Part shown: positions 40,789 through 50,810 of the stretch, in pieces
Numbering within the stretch: position 1 is the first letter of the stretch
How the letters are laid out: each line of letters starts with the position of its first letter
Assembly (NCBI RefSeq): GCF_036634175.1
Contig: NZ_JAZIFX010000001.1
Coordinates: 5,270,001-5,334,000 of the forward strand
Origin: Streptomyces sp. P9-A2
GTDB lineage: Bacteria; Actinomycetota; Actinomycetes; Streptomycetales; Streptomycetaceae
Direction: 5' to 3'
DNA length: 64,000 bases
Program-made: the position numbers and the translations under genes
Notes under the pieces: generated by a model
Seen by the model: the letters and a program-made list of their open reading frames with translations, nothing else
Database searches by the model: none
What the model was told of the DNA's origin: nothing

Positions 40789-42456
40789 GTGAACGGGTTT
40801 TCACGGCTGACTGGGGGTGTAGGGGTGGACGGAGGGCTGCGGGAGCCGGCGGCGCCGTTTGTGGCACCCGGTCCGTCGGGGGTGGCGATCCGTACCCGGC
40901 TGGGGCAGCTCACCGCTCGCGATGAGGAGGTGCTGCGGCGGGTGGGCGCGCACCTGGGTACCCTGGCCTCCCGTGACCTGAAGACCCGCTGCCACGACGG
41001 CCTGGAACACGACGCGCAGGCGTGGGCGGTGCGCAAGCGGGAGCTGACGCCGTTGTCGTCGGCCCGGTGGGCGGGTGCGATCACGAAGGCGACGCATGAT
41101 CAGTGGGCGCTGGCCCGGCGCTGCGCGCTCGCCCACCTCCAGAACCTTCAGGCGGGTGTCCAGACCCTGCGGCACCGGCTGGCACTGCCGCTCGGCCGGA
41201 AGGGCACCAAGCGGGCGCCGGGCGGGTATCGCAGCAGGCGGGAGTAGCGTGCCAAGGCCCGCCGCCTGCGCGTGCTGGAGGACCGGCTGGAGCGGAAACG
41301 CGCAGACTGGACGGCCGGGAGGGTGCGCGTGGTGCGCGGCGGCAGGCGCCTGGCCCGGATGCGGCACCAGCTGCCCGCCGCACGGCTCACCCAGGCGCAG
41401 TGGCGTGAACGCTGGGAGGCGGCCCGCTGGTTCCTGCGGGCGGACGGGGAGAGCGGCAAGCAATACGGGAACGAGACCCTGCGTATCAGCCCCGGCGGTG
41501 AGGTCAGCATCAGACTCCCCGCCCCACTCAAGCAGTTGGCGAACGCTCCGCACGGCCGGTACGTGCTCACCGGCCGGATCCACTTCGCGCACCGGGGGCA
41601 GGAGTGGGCCGACCGGGTGGCGGCGAACCGGGCCGTCGCCTACCGCATCCACCACGACATCGACCGGGCACGCTGGTATGTGACCGCCGCCTGGCAGCTG
41701 CCCGTGTCACAGCCGGTTCCTCTGGCGGCGGTGCTGGCCGACGGGGTGATCGGGGTGGACACCAATGCCGATCACCTGGCCGCCTGGCGCCTCGATGTGC
41801 ACGGCAACCCGACCGGCACTCCGCGCCGGTTCTGCTTCGACCTGTCCGGCACCGCCGACCATCGCGACGCCCAGGTCCGCCACGCCCTGACCCGGCTGCT
41901 GCACTGGGCCCGCACCTGTGGGGTGCGGGCGATCGCGGTGGAGGACCTGGACTTCACCGCGGAGAAGACCCGCGAGAAACACGGCCGCAAGAGGCGGTTT
42001 CGGCGGCTGGTCTCCGGCCTGCCCACCGGCCGGCTCCGCGCCCGCCTCGTCTCGATGACCGACGCCATGGGCATCACCGTCATCGCCGTGGACCCCGCCT
42101 ACACCTCGAAGTGGGGCGCCCAGCACTGGCAGAAGCCGCTCACCTCGAAGAACCGTAGGACCACCCGGCACGATGCGGCGAGCATCGCGATCGGGCGACG
42201 CGCCCAAGGGCACCCGATCCGGCGACGGACGACACCGCCCCGTGCACACCAGAGCGATGTGCACGGGCATCGGACCGTCCAGGCCGGACCGGATGCCCCC
42301 GGGCGTGAGGGACCCCGCCGCCGCCTTCCCGGACCACGGACCCGATCCGTGCCGCCGGACGCGGAACGAACGCGGGCGACCAGGACACCCAACACCGTTC
42401 GGGGTGTCCGCAGTGAGCGGGAACGGGTCCAGGACTCACTCCTGCTCACTGACTAG
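40789..42456 (+). pseudogene. TnpB-like RuvC-domain protein gene interrupted by in-frame TAG
   Basis: A continuous 556-codon frame from GTG 40789 is broken only by TAG at 41245-41247, in a context (SRRE-stop-RAKARRL) where Trp is the likely original residue. Downstream it has the TnpB-like RuvC triad: Asp in GVIGVDTNADHLAA (41758-41760), Glu in IAVEDLDF (41941-41943) and Asp in RHDAASIAIGRRA (42172-42174). The zinc-finger cysteines of classical TnpB are absent, as in a divergent Streptomyces group. TnpB proteins are RNA-guided nucleases of IS200/IS605/IS607 elements. No TnpA partner is adjacent. It is probably inactive unless TAG is read through or translation restarts downstream. Confidence 0.8.
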
Positions 42457-42996
42457 GAACGGTAGGGATAACCCTCGATTCGGCTGGGAGACGCTGTTGA
42501 AACGGCTTGTTCGCACTACCCTGCTTCGGAAGCAGGCGCCTTCGAGGTCGGTTGTTCCGAGGCGCGCGCCTGATGGCCAACGGCCTTGCCGCTCAATCTC
42601 ATTGAGTACACGGCAGCCCTGAAGGGCCCCTTGCACGGCGGCCGCGTTACTGGCAATGGGTTTTCCCCACGTGACTGTCCGATATGCGGATGCGCGCCCC
42701 CGATAGATGTGTAACAAGTCCGTTTCGCAGGGATCTCTCACCAAACCCTTTGTCCGGGTTTTGGAAGATGTGAGTACGAGCTGTGATTGAACCGAGACCT
42801 CGAGGGTGTGGTTCGGTCCTGGTGTATGGCAGATAGTTAGGCGCGTAGAGCTCGGACGTACGGGTCACGCGCTGAAGGCGCCGACTCACGAGCACGGGGG
42901 CACTTGACTATCTCCGACACCGGCGACGGGCGGTGGGCGGCGACATGTCCTGTGCTCCCCTTTGCGGTGAACCAATGGACTCATGAGGAGGAACCC
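42457..42996. other. 540-bp region upstream of first opp operon; possible TnpB 3' RNA region
   Basis: No gene. Two structures stand out: a hairpin CCTGCTT-CGG-AAGCAGG (42520-42536), 64 bp past the TnpB-like frame, and an inverted repeat CCAAACCC / GGGTTTTGG (42741-42764, one bulge). The stretch is less GC-rich than its neighbours and must hold the opp promoter, for which no clear boxes could be fixed. GAGGAGGAA (42985-42993) is the ribosome binding site of the first opp gene. Confidence 0.45.
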
Positions 42997-44616
42997 ATGC
43001 GCGGTGCCAAGAGCGCCAAGTGGGTCGCGGGTGCGATAGTCGTGGCTCTGGCTGCCACTGCATGTGGCAGCGGCGACGGCGGTGACGACAAGGGGCAGAA
43101 GAAGGGTTCCGGCCCCGCGGGCTACGTCTCGATCGACGTCGGTGAGCCGCAGAAGCCGCTGATGCCGGCCGACACCAACGAGGCCAACGGCTCGTACGTG
43201 ATCCAGTCCTTGTTCACTCAGCTCCTGGACTTCGACGCCAAGGGCGAGATCGTCTACACCAACGCCGAGTCCGTCGACACCGAGGACTCGAAGACCTGGA
43301 CGGTCAAGCTCAAGAAGGGCTGGAAGTTCCACAACGGCGAGGACGTGACGGCCAAGTCGTACGTCGACGCCTGGAACTGGTACGCGAACATCAAGAACAA
43401 CCAGCAGAACTCGTTCTGGTTCTCGGACATCAAGGGCTACGCCGACGTCCACCCGGAGAAGGGCGACCCGAAGTCCGACGCGATGTCCGGTCTGAAGGTC
43501 GTGGACGAGAGCACCTTCACGATCGAGCTGGCGGAGCGCGTCCCGTACTTCAACTACAAGCTGGGGTACTCCACCTTCGCGCCGATGCCCAAGGTCTTCT
43601 TCGACGACCCGAAGGCCTTCGGCCAGAAGCCGGTCGGTAACGGTCCCTACGAGTTCGAGAAGTGGGACCACAAGAAGCTCATCCAGGTCAAGGCGTTCGA
43701 GGGCTACCAGGGCCCCAACAAGGCCAAGAACAAGGGTCTGCAGTTCAAGAACTACTCGACCCTCGAGGCCGCGTACAAGGAAGTCGTCTCCGGCAACCTG
43801 GACATCATCCGCCAGGTCGGCCCGACGGACCTGCCGAAGTACAAGCAGGACCTCGGTAGCGGTGCCATCGAGCAGCCCTACGCGGCCATCCAGACGCTGA
43901 CCCCGGCGTTCTACACCAAGACGTTCAAGGACATCGACCCCAAGGTGCTCCAGGGTCTGTCCATGGCGATCGACCGCGAAACGATCACCAAGACCGTCCT
44001 GAACAACACCCGTACGCCGGCGACGAGCTTCACCCCGCCGCAGGTCAAGGGCAACCAGGCGCTGGACACCGACGTGTTCACGTACAACCCGACGAAGGCC
44101 AAGAAGCTCATCAAGGATGGCGGCGGCGTTCCGGGCAACAAGTTCACCATCCAGTACAACAGCGACGGCGGCCACAAGGAGTGGGTGACCGCGGTCTGCG
44201 AGTCCATCCGCAAGGCCACCGGGGTCGACTGCGTCGGCGACGCGAAGCCGGACTTCGCCACGGACCTCGAGGCCCGTGACAACGACGAGGTCAAGGGCAT
44301 GTACCGCGGTGGCTGGGTGGCCGACTACCCGGTCAACGTGAACTTCATCAAGGAGCTGTACCACAGCAGCGCCGAGTCCAACAACGGTCGTTTCTCCAAC
44401 AAGGAGATCGACGCGCTGATGGCCAAGGGTGACAAGGCGGAGTCCCTGGAAGAGGCCGTCGCGGCCTACCAGGACGTCGAGAAGCTGCTTCTCGAGGAGA
44501 TGCCGTCCATCCCGCTCTGGTACTACCGCATCAACGGCGGCCACGGTGAAGCGGTCGGCAACGTCACCGTCGACTTCCACGGTGACATCGAGCTGACCGA
44601 GGTCACCGTCAAGTAA
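42997..44616 (+). CDS. Oligopeptide-binding lipoprotein, opp operon 1 (BldKB-like)
   Basis: 539 residues from ATG 42997. A basic start, hydrophobic stretch and lipobox AATAC give lipidated Cys23. The body is a family 5 peptide-binding protein: WTVKLKKGWKFHNGEDVTAKSYVDAWNWYAN (~100-130), KPVGNGPYEFEKWDHK, DPKVLQGLSMAIDRETITKTVL and WVADYPVNVNFIKELY. It captures extracellular peptides for the permease encoded next. It resembles the BldKB type, which in Streptomyces imports a developmental peptide signal, but similarity alone does not prove that role. First gene of SBP-permease-permease-ATPase-ATPase; 131 bp separate it from the permease. Confidence 0.92.
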   Translation: MRGAKSAKWVAGAIVVALAATACGSGDGGDDKGQKKGSGPAGYVSIDVGEPQKPLMPADTNEANGSYVIQSLFTQLLDFDAKGEIVYTNAESVDTEDSKTWTVKLKKGWKFHNGEDVTAKSYVDAWNWYANIKNNQQNSFWFSDIKGYADVHPEKGDPKSDAMSGLKVVDESTFTIELAERVPYFNYKLGYSTFAPMPKVFFDDPKAFGQKPVGNGPYEFEKWDHKKLIQVKAFEGYQGPNKAKNKGLQFKNYSTLEAAYKEVVSGNLDIIRQVGPTDLPKYKQDLGSGAIEQPYAAIQTLTPAFYTKTFKDIDPKVLQGLSMAIDRETITKTVLNNTRTPATSFTPPQVKGNQALDTDVFTYNPTKAKKLIKDGGGVPGNKFTIQYNSDGGHKEWVTAVCESIRKATGVDCVGDAKPDFATDLEARDNDEVKGMYRGGWVADYPVNVNFIKELYHSSAESNNGRFSNKEIDALMAKGDKAESLEEAVAAYQDVEKLLLEEMPSIPLWYYRINGGHGEAVGNVTVDFHGDIELTEVTVK

Positions 44617-44747
44617 AGAGGCCGTGGGCCTCAACTCACTCGGCCGTTGCCCGTCACCGCCGGTTCCGGCGGTGACGGGAGGTCGACCGGGGCCGTTCCC
44701 TCGCGAACGGCCCCTTCGGCCGTAGCACACCCCTCACGGAGGCACGC

Positions 44748-45677
44748 ATGGGGCGATATGTCGCACGACGACTGCTCCAGATGATCCCGGTATTCATCGG
44801 GTCAACCTTGTTGATCTTCCTCATGATGTACGCACTGCCCGGCGACCCCGTCAGGGCCCTCATGGGAGATCAGGCGTACGACCCGGCGGTCGTCGCCAAC
44901 ATCAGGAAGGACCTCGGGCTCGACCTGCCCATCTGGCAGCAGTACGCGAACTATCTGGGCGGCCTGCTGCAGGGCGACTTCGGTACGGAGATCGTCAGCG
45001 AGCGTCCCGTCGCCGACATCATCGCCGACGCGTTCCCGGTCACCCTCCGGCTCACGCTGTTCGCGTTCGCCTTCACGGTCTTCGTCGGCGTCGGCCTAGG
45101 CATCGTCGCCGGCCTTCGCCCGAACACACTGCAGGACCGCGGACTGCTGACGCTGACTCTGGTCCTCATCTCGATGCCGTCCTTCGTGCTGGGTTTCCTG
45201 ATGCAGTACCTGTTCGCCTTCCAGTGGCAGATCACCACCCCGACGGTGCGCGACTCCGAGAACTTCGGCGAACTCCTGCTGCCCGCCATCGTGCTGGGCT
45301 CGCTCTCGCTCGCCTATGTCGCGCGTCTGACGCGTACGTCGATGGCGGAGAACCTGCGCGCCGACTACATGCGCACGGCGGTCGCCAAGGGCCTGCCGAA
45401 GAGCCGTATCGTCGGCGTCCACCTGATGCGCAACTCGCTCATCCCCGTGATCACCTTCCTCGGCACCGACATCGGCAACCTGATGACGGGTGCCATCGTC
45501 ACCGAGGGCATCTTCAACGTGAAGGGTGTCGGCAACGCCATCTTCGAGGCGCTCATCCGCCGCGAGGGCATGACCGTCGTCGGTATCGCCTCGTTGATCG
45601 TTCTGGTGTACCTCGCCACCAGCCTGCTCGTCGACCTGCTGTACGCGGTCCTGGACCCGAGGATCCGGTATGCCTGA
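44748..45677 (+). CDS. oppB: Oligopeptide ABC transporter permease (OppB/DppB type), operon 1
   Basis: 309 residues from ATG 44748. It starts GRYVARRLLQMIPVFIGSTLLIFLMMYALPGDPVRALMG, the standard DppB N-terminus, and has six predicted helices. The EAA loop that docks with the ATPases is LRADYMRTAVAKGLPKSRIVGVHLMRNSLIPVITFLG. It ends SLLVDLLYAVLDPRIRYA, the typical C-terminus. It pairs with the next permease, with which it overlaps by 8 bp, to make the transmembrane channel. Confidence 0.95.
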   Translation: MGRYVARRLLQMIPVFIGSTLLIFLMMYALPGDPVRALMGDQAYDPAVVANIRKDLGLDLPIWQQYANYLGGLLQGDFGTEIVSERPVADIIADAFPVTLRLTLFAFAFTVFVGVGLGIVAGLRPNTLQDRGLLTLTLVLISMPSFVLGFLMQYLFAFQWQITTPTVRDSENFGELLLPAIVLGSLSLAYVARLTRTSMAENLRADYMRTAVAKGLPKSRIVGVHLMRNSLIPVITFLGTDIGNLMTGAIVTEGIFNVKGVGNAIFEALIRREGMTVVGIASLIVLVYLATSLLVDLLYAVLDPRIRYA

Positions 45678-46635
45678 GAAGACCGCCGAACCCGCGAAGA
45701 CCGCCGAGGTCCCGGCCACCGCGGCCGTCCCCGTGCCGGCCGCCGGCCTGGACGCGGGCCCCTCGCCTGACAAGTCGCGCAGCCTGTGGAGCGACGCCTG
45801 GCACGACCTGCGGCGTCAGCCCATGTTCCTGGCGTCCTCCGTGCTCATCCTGCTGCTTCTGGTGATGGCGATCGCGCCGGGTCTGTTCACGAGCGCCTCA
45901 CCGCGCGACGCGGACCTGGCCGCCCACTACCTGCAGCCGCCGAACTGGAGCCACTTCTTCGCCGAGGACTGGCTCGGCTACGACGGGCAGGGCCGCTCGA
46001 TCTACGCGCGTATCGTCTACGGCGCCCGCGCGTCGATCCTCGTCGGTGTCGGCGTCACCGTCCTGGTGACCTTGTTCGGTACGGTCGTCGGCATGATCGC
46101 CGGTTACTTCGGCGGTTGGATAGACAGCCTGCTGTCGCGCGTCACCGATGTCTTCTTCGGCATCCCGTTCCTGCTGGGCGCCCTGGTCGTCCTCACGACG
46201 TTCGAGAACCGCACCGTCTGGGTCGTGATCCTGGCCCTGGCCTTTCTCGGCTGGACCCAGATCGCACGTATCGCCCGCGGCGCGGTGATCACTGTCAAGC
46301 AGGCCGACTACGTTGTCGCCGCCAAAGCGCTGGGAGCCTCCACCGGCCGCATCATGTTCCGGCACATCCTGCCGAACGCGCTCGCGTCCATCATCGTCGT
46401 CGCGACCATCGCCCTGGGCGGATACATCGCGGCCGAGGCCACACTCTCCTTCCTCGGCGTGGGTCTCGCCGAACCCACCGTCTCGTGGGGCGTGGACGTG
46501 GCCACGGGCCGCGAGCAGTTGCGCAACGCACCGTTCACACTCATCGTCCCCTCGGTGATGGTCTCGATCACGGTGCTCTCGTTCCTCATGTTCGGCGATG
46601 CGGTACGCAACGCCCTCGACCCCAAGCTGCGCTGA
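45670..46635 (+). CDS. oppC: Oligopeptide ABC transporter permease (OppC/DppC type), operon 1
   Basis: 321 residues from ATG 45670. A ~45-residue Ala/Pro-rich cytosolic N-terminus precedes SLWSDAWHDLRRQPMFLASSVLILLLLVMAIAPGLF, the OppC_N segment. The EAA motif is VKQADYVVAAKALGASTGRIMFRHILPNALASIIV and the C-terminus is FLMFGDAVRNALDPKLR, both family standards. About six helices. It is the second half of the permease pair. Confidence 0.95.
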   Translation: MPEKTAEPAKTAEVPATAAVPVPAAGLDAGPSPDKSRSLWSDAWHDLRRQPMFLASSVLILLLLVMAIAPGLFTSASPRDADLAAHYLQPPNWSHFFAEDWLGYDGQGRSIYARIVYGARASILVGVGVTVLVTLFGTVVGMIAGYFGGWIDSLLSRVTDVFFGIPFLLGALVVLTTFENRTVWVVILALAFLGWTQIARIARGAVITVKQADYVVAAKALGASTGRIMFRHILPNALASIIVVATIALGGYIAAEATLSFLGVGLAEPTVSWGVDVATGREQLRNAPFTLIVPSVMVSITVLSFLMFGDAVRNALDPKLR

Positions 46636-46646
46636 GGGAGGCGTAC

Positions 46647-47705
46647 GTGACCATCATTGATGACATAGTCGAAAGCCCCGCGCCGCGCGGCTCCGGAGAG
46701 GCGGGCGGCCCGCTGCTCGATGTCCGTGACCTGCACGTGGAGTTCCACACGCGGGACGGCGTCGCCAAGGCCGTCAACGGTGTCAACTACTCCGTGGACG
46801 CGGGCGAGACGCTCGCCGTGCTCGGCGAGTCCGGCTCCGGCAAGTCGGTGACCGCACAAGCGATCATGGGCATCCTCGACATGCCGCCCGGGCGCATCCC
46901 GCAGGGCGAGATCATGTTCCGCGGCCAGGACATGCTGAAGATGTCCGAGGAGCAGCGGCGCCGGATCCGTGGCCGGAAGATCGCGATGATCTTCCAGGAC
47001 GCGCTGTCCTCCCTCAACCCCGTGCTCTCGGTGGGCTACCAGCTCGGCGAGATGTACCGGGTGCACGAGGGCCTGTCCAAGAAGGCCGCCAAGGCCAAGG
47101 CGATCGAGATGATGGACCGGGTGAAGATCCCGGCCGCCGCGGCGCGGGTGAACGACTACCCGCACCAGTTCTCCGGCGGTATGCGCCAGCGCATCATGAT
47201 CGCCATGGCACTGGCCCTGGAGCCGGACCTGATCATCGCGGACGAGCCCACCACCGCGCTCGACGTGACCGTTCAGGCCCAGGTGATGGACCTGCTGGCG
47301 GAGTTGCAGCGCGAGTACCAGATGGGACTCATCCTCATCACGCACGATCTCGGCGTGGTCGCCGACGTCGCGGACAAGATCGCGGTGATGTACGCGGGAC
47401 GTATCGTCGAGCGGGCTCCGGTCCGCGAGTTGTACAAGAACCCGGGCCACCCGTACACCAAGGGTCTGCTGGAGTCGATCCCGCGCCTGGACCAGAAGGG
47501 CCAGGAGCTGTACGCGATCAAGGGACTGCCTCCGAACCTGACGAGCATCCCCAGCGGTTGTGCGTTCAACCCCCGCTGCCCCATGGCGCAGGACATCTGC
47601 CGTACGGATGTTCCGCCGCTGCACCCGATGTCCGCGCCGGACGGCACCGAACTGGTCGGCCGCGGCTCGGCGTGCCACTTCTGGAAGGAGACGCTCCATG
47701 GCTGA
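46647..47705 (+). CDS. oppD: Oligopeptide ABC transporter ATPase (OppD/DppD type), operon 1
   Basis: 352 residues from GTG 46647 (GGGAGG at 46635-46640). Walker A is GESGSGKS, the signature is [15 protein letters not shown], Walker B is [12 protein letters not shown] and the switch His is in LITHDLG. The C-terminal oligopeptide/dipeptide transporter domain has [14 protein letters not shown], a Cys cluster that in some family members holds an iron-sulfur cluster. It powers the permease together with the next ATPase, whose start lies within its last 8 bp (ATGGCTGA). Confidence 0.95.
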   Translation: MTIIDDIVESPAPRGSGEAGGPLLDVRDLHVEFHTRDGVAKAVNGVNYSVDAGETLAVLGESGSGKSVTAQAIMGILDMPPGRIPQGEIMFRGQDMLKMSEEQRRRIRGRKIAMIFQDALSSLNPVLSVGYQLGEMYRVHEGLSKKAAKAKAIEMMDRVKIPAAAARVNDYPHQFSGGMRQRIMIAMALALEPDLIIADEPTTALDVTVQAQVMDLLAELQREYQMGLILITHDLGVVADVADKIAVMYAGRIVERAPVRELYKNPGHPYTKGLLESIPRLDQKGQELYAIKGLPPNLTSIPSGCAFNPRCPMAQDICRTDVPPLHPMSAPDGTELVGRGSACHFWKETLHG

Positions 47706-48846
47706 GCTCAGCAAGAACGACGCGCCGGTCGACGCCACGCCGAACGTCTCCGAGGTGGAGGTCGTCGAGGCCGGGACCGAGGCGGAGGAAGTCGCCGCAC
47801 TCGAGGTGCCGGTCGAGCGCGGTGAGCCGATCCTCCAGGTGCGCAACCTGGTGAAGCACTTCCCGCTCACGCAGGGCATCCTGTTCAGGAAGCAGGTCGG
47901 CGCGGTCAAGGCCGTGGACGGCATCTCCTTCGACCTGTACCAGGGCGAGACGCTGGGCATCGTGGGCGAGTCGGGCTGCGGCAAGTCCACGGTGGCCAGG
48001 CTCCTGATGAACCTGGAGCGGGCGACCGCCGGCGAGATCTTCTACAAGGGCCAGGACATCACCCGGCTGTCCGGGCGGGCGCTGAAGGCGGTCCGCCGCA
48101 ACATCCAGATGGTGTTCCAGGACCCGTACACCTCCCTCAACCCCCGGATGACGGTGGGCGACATCATCGGGGAGCCCTTCGACATCCACCCCGAGGTGGC
48201 ACCGAAGGGCGACCGGCGCAAGAAGGTCCAGGACCTGCTGGACGTGGTCGGGCTCAACCCGGAGTACATCAACCGGTATCCGCACCAGTTCTCCGGCGGC
48301 CAGCGCCAGCGCATCGGCATCGCCCGCGGCCTGGCCCTGAACCCCGAGATCATCATCTGCGACGAGCCGGTCTCCGCGCTGGACGTCTCCGTCCAGGCCC
48401 AGGTCATCAACCTGATGGAGGGACTGCAGGACGAGTTCAACCTGTCCTACCTCTTCATCGCGCACGACCTGTCGATCGTCCGGCACATCTCCGACCGGGT
48501 CGGCGTGATGTACCTCGGCAAGATGGCCGAGATCGGCACCGACACCCAGATCTACGACCACCCGACGCACCCCTACACCCAGGCGCTGCTGTCGGCGGTC
48601 CCGGTGCCGGACCCGGCGGCCCGGGAGAACCGCGAACGGATCATTCTCACCGGTGACGTGCCGTCGCCGGCCAACCCGCCGTCGGGCTGCCGCTTCCGCA
48701 CCCGCTGCTGGAAGGCGCAGGACAAGTGCGCCGAGGAGGTCCCGCTGCTGGCGGTCCCCGAGCGCTTCAAGAGCTCGGACACCCCGGCGGCCCACGAATC
48801 GGCCTGCCACTTCGCCGAGGAGAAGGACGTCGTCCACGCGTCCTGA
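47698..48846 (+). CDS. oppF: Oligopeptide ABC transporter ATPase (OppF/DppF type), operon 1
   Basis: 382 residues from ATG 47698. A Glu/Val-rich N-terminus (~1-40) precedes the ABC domain: [103 protein letters not shown] and [13 protein letters not shown]. The tail has [15 protein letters not shown]. All nucleotide-binding motifs are intact. It forms a heterodimer with the OppD-type ATPase. A strong terminator follows at 48862-48901. Confidence 0.95.
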   Translation: MAELSKNDAPVDATPNVSEVEVVEAGTEAEEVAALEVPVERGEPILQVRNLVKHFPLTQGILFRKQVGAVKAVDGISFDLYQGETLGIVGESGCGKSTVARLLMNLERATAGEIFYKGQDITRLSGRALKAVRRNIQMVFQDPYTSLNPRMTVGDIIGEPFDIHPEVAPKGDRRKKVQDLLDVVGLNPEYINRYPHQFSGGQRQRIGIARGLALNPEIIICDEPVSALDVSVQAQVINLMEGLQDEFNLSYLFIAHDLSIVRHISDRVGVMYLGKMAEIGTDTQIYDHPTHPYTQALLSAVPVPDPAARENRERIILTGDVPSPANPPSGCRFRTRCWKAQDKCAEEVPLLAVPERFKSSDTPAAHESACHFAEEKDVVHAS

Positions 48847-48861
48847 CACCGTTCGGCCCGT

Positions 48862-48901
48862 CCGGAACCCGGCCCCCCGCACACGGGGGGCCGGGTTCCG
48901 G
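48862..48901 (+). terminator. Strong terminator of opp operon 1
   Basis: Perfect 17-bp stem (48862-48878 with 48885-48901) and a 6-base loop, 16 bp past the stop codon, followed by CGTTTCC. It separates the two opp operons. Confidence 0.9.
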
Positions 48902-49178
48902 CGTTTCCGGTGGATCGAAGGCACCCGGAGGCCCGCAGTACGACGCGGTCCACCCGGCCCGCCCCGCCGGGTCCGGGGCGCCGAGCCCCGTCGCGGGGAG
49001 GAGCGCCGGACCGACGGGCCGGGACCGGTGACGCGGGCTCGGTGAGCGGGCCCGACGATACGTACATATGGCTGGAGCCGACCCCGTACAGACGTCGTAC
49101 GTGTGCGATGCACTCCCTTTGCGCCGATATTGGCGTAAAGCGTCAGCGCACCCCTGCGTACGTACGAGGAGGCACTCC
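48902..49178. other. Promoter-bearing spacer of opp operon 2
   Basis: About 280 bp without a gene. The part 49110-49170 (CTCCCTTTGCGCCGATATTGGCGTAAAGCG) includes an inverted repeat around GCCGATATTGGC and is the most likely promoter/operator zone. CGAGGAGG (49165-49172) is the ribosome binding site of the next gene. Confidence 0.45.
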
Positions 49179-50804
49179 ATGCGCGGAGCCACGCACGCCA
49201 GATGGGCCGTATGCGCGGTGGCGGTCGCTCTCGCGGCGACGGCCTGCGGAGGCGGGGACGGCGGCAGCGGTGAGACCGGCGCGGTGCTGAGTGCCTCCTG
49301 GGGCGATCCGCAGAACCCGCTGGAACCGTCCAACACCAACGAAGTGCAGGGCGGCAAGGTCCTCGACATGATCTTCCGGGGTCTCAAGCGCTACGACCCG
49401 GAGACCGGCGAGGCCCAGGACATGCTCGCCGACTCCATCGAGACCAAGGACTCGCGGAACTTCACCGTCAGGGTCAAGAACGGCTGGACCTTCTCCAACG
49501 GCGAGAAGGTCACCGCCCAGTCCTTCGTCGACGCCTGGAACTACGGCGCGAGCCTGAAGAACAACCAGCGCAACGCCTACTTCTTCGGCTACATCGAGGG
49601 CTACGACGAGACCCACCCCGAGAAGGGCGAACAGACCGCCGACACGCTCTCCGGGCTCAAGGTCACCGACGAACTGACCTTCACCATCGCGCTCACCCAG
49701 AAGTTCTCGACCTTCCCCGACACCCTCGGCTACGCCGCCTTCGCCCCGCTGCCCCAGGCCTTCTTCGACGACCACGACGCCTGGGTCGCCAAGCCGGTCG
49801 GCAACGGCCCGTACACCGTCGACACGTACACCAAGGGCTCGCAGATGTCCCTGCGGGCGTGGGCGGACTATCCGGGCAACGACAAGGCGCGGAACGGCGG
49901 CGTCGACCTGAAGGTCTACACCGACAACAACACCGCCTACACCGACCTCCTCGCCGGCAACCTCGACCTGGTCGACGACGTCCCCGCCTCCCAGCTGAAG
50001 AACGTCAAGAGCGACCTGGGCGACCGTTACCTCAACACCCCCGCCGGCATCATCCAGACCCTCGCCTTCCCCTTCTACGACAAGGCCTGGAACAAGACCG
50101 GCTCGGAGAAGGTCCGCAAGGGCCTGTCCATGGCGATCAACCGGGACCAGATCACCGAGACCCTCTTCGTGAAGACCCGCACCCCCGCCACCGACTGGAC
50201 CTCCCCGGTCCTCGGCAAGGACGGCGGCTTCCAGGACGGGCTGTGCGGCGACGCCTGCGAGTACCGGCCCGACGAGGCCAAGAAGCTCATCCAGGAGGGC
50301 GGCGGCCTGCCCGGCGGCAAGGTCACCATCACCTACAACGCGGACACCGGCTCCCACAAGGACTGGGTCGACGCGGTCTGCAACTCCATCAACAACGCGC
50401 TGGACAACGAGCGCGCCTGCGCCGGCAACCCGGTCGGTACCTTCGCCGACTTCCGCAACCAGATCACCCAGCAGAAGATGAGCGGCCCGTTCCGCGCCGG
50501 CTGGCAGATGGACTACCCGCTCATCCAGAACTTCCTCCAGCCGCTCTACTACACCAACGCCTCCTCCAACGACGGCAAGTGGTCCAACAACGACTTCGAC
50601 GAGTTCGTCGACCGGGCCAACCAGGAGACCGACACCGCCAAGGCCGTCGGCCTGTTCCAGCAGGCCGAGGAGGTCGTCCGCGACAACATGGCCGCCATCC
50701 CGCTGTGGTACCAGAACGGCAGCGCGGGCTGGTCCGAGCGGCTGTCCGACGTGAAGCTCAACCCCTTCAGCGTCCCCGTGTACGACCAGATCAAGGTGAG
50801 CTGA
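49179..50804 (+). CDS. Oligopeptide-binding lipoprotein, opp operon 2
   Basis: 541 residues from ATG 49179. The lipobox AATAC gives Cys23, in almost the same setting as the operon 1 protein (MRGA...ALAATACG). Family 5 features: RVKNGWTFSNGEKVTAQSFVDAWNYGASLKNNQRNAYFFGYIEGYDETHPEKGE, KPVGNGPYTVDTYTKGS, KVRKGLSMAINRDQITETLF and WQMDYPLIQNFLQPLYYTNASSNDG. It shares layout and many motifs with the operon 1 protein but is clearly diverged, so the two probably take different peptides. An extra Cys pair (GLCGDACEYRPDEAKKL) is not seen in the first. First gene of operon 2. Confidence 0.92.
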   Translation: MRGATHARWAVCAVAVALAATACGGGDGGSGETGAVLSASWGDPQNPLEPSNTNEVQGGKVLDMIFRGLKRYDPETGEAQDMLADSIETKDSRNFTVRVKNGWTFSNGEKVTAQSFVDAWNYGASLKNNQRNAYFFGYIEGYDETHPEKGEQTADTLSGLKVTDELTFTIALTQKFSTFPDTLGYAAFAPLPQAFFDDHDAWVAKPVGNGPYTVDTYTKGSQMSLRAWADYPGNDKARNGGVDLKVYTDNNTAYTDLLAGNLDLVDDVPASQLKNVKSDLGDRYLNTPAGIIQTLAFPFYDKAWNKTGSEKVRKGLSMAINRDQITETLFVKTRTPATDWTSPVLGKDGGFQDGLCGDACEYRPDEAKKLIQEGGGLPGGKVTITYNADTGSHKDWVDAVCNSINNALDNERACAGNPVGTFADFRNQITQQKMSGPFRAGWQMDYPLIQNFLQPLYYTNASSNDGKWSNNDFDEFVDRANQETDTAKAVGLFQQAEEVVRDNMAAIPLWYQNGSAGWSERLSDVKLNPFSVPVYDQIKVS

Positions 50805-50810
50805 TCCGCC

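Noticed and set aside
40789..42456. Nuclease-dead TnpB-like repressor (TldR) assignment
   Set aside because: The three RuvC acidic residues appear intact, so the defining loss of catalytic residues is not seen; kept only as a comparison.
42997..48846. Naming the first opp operon bldK outright
   Set aside because: The receptor resembles BldKB, but gene order (receptor first) and a neighbouring paralogous operon leave the orthology open.
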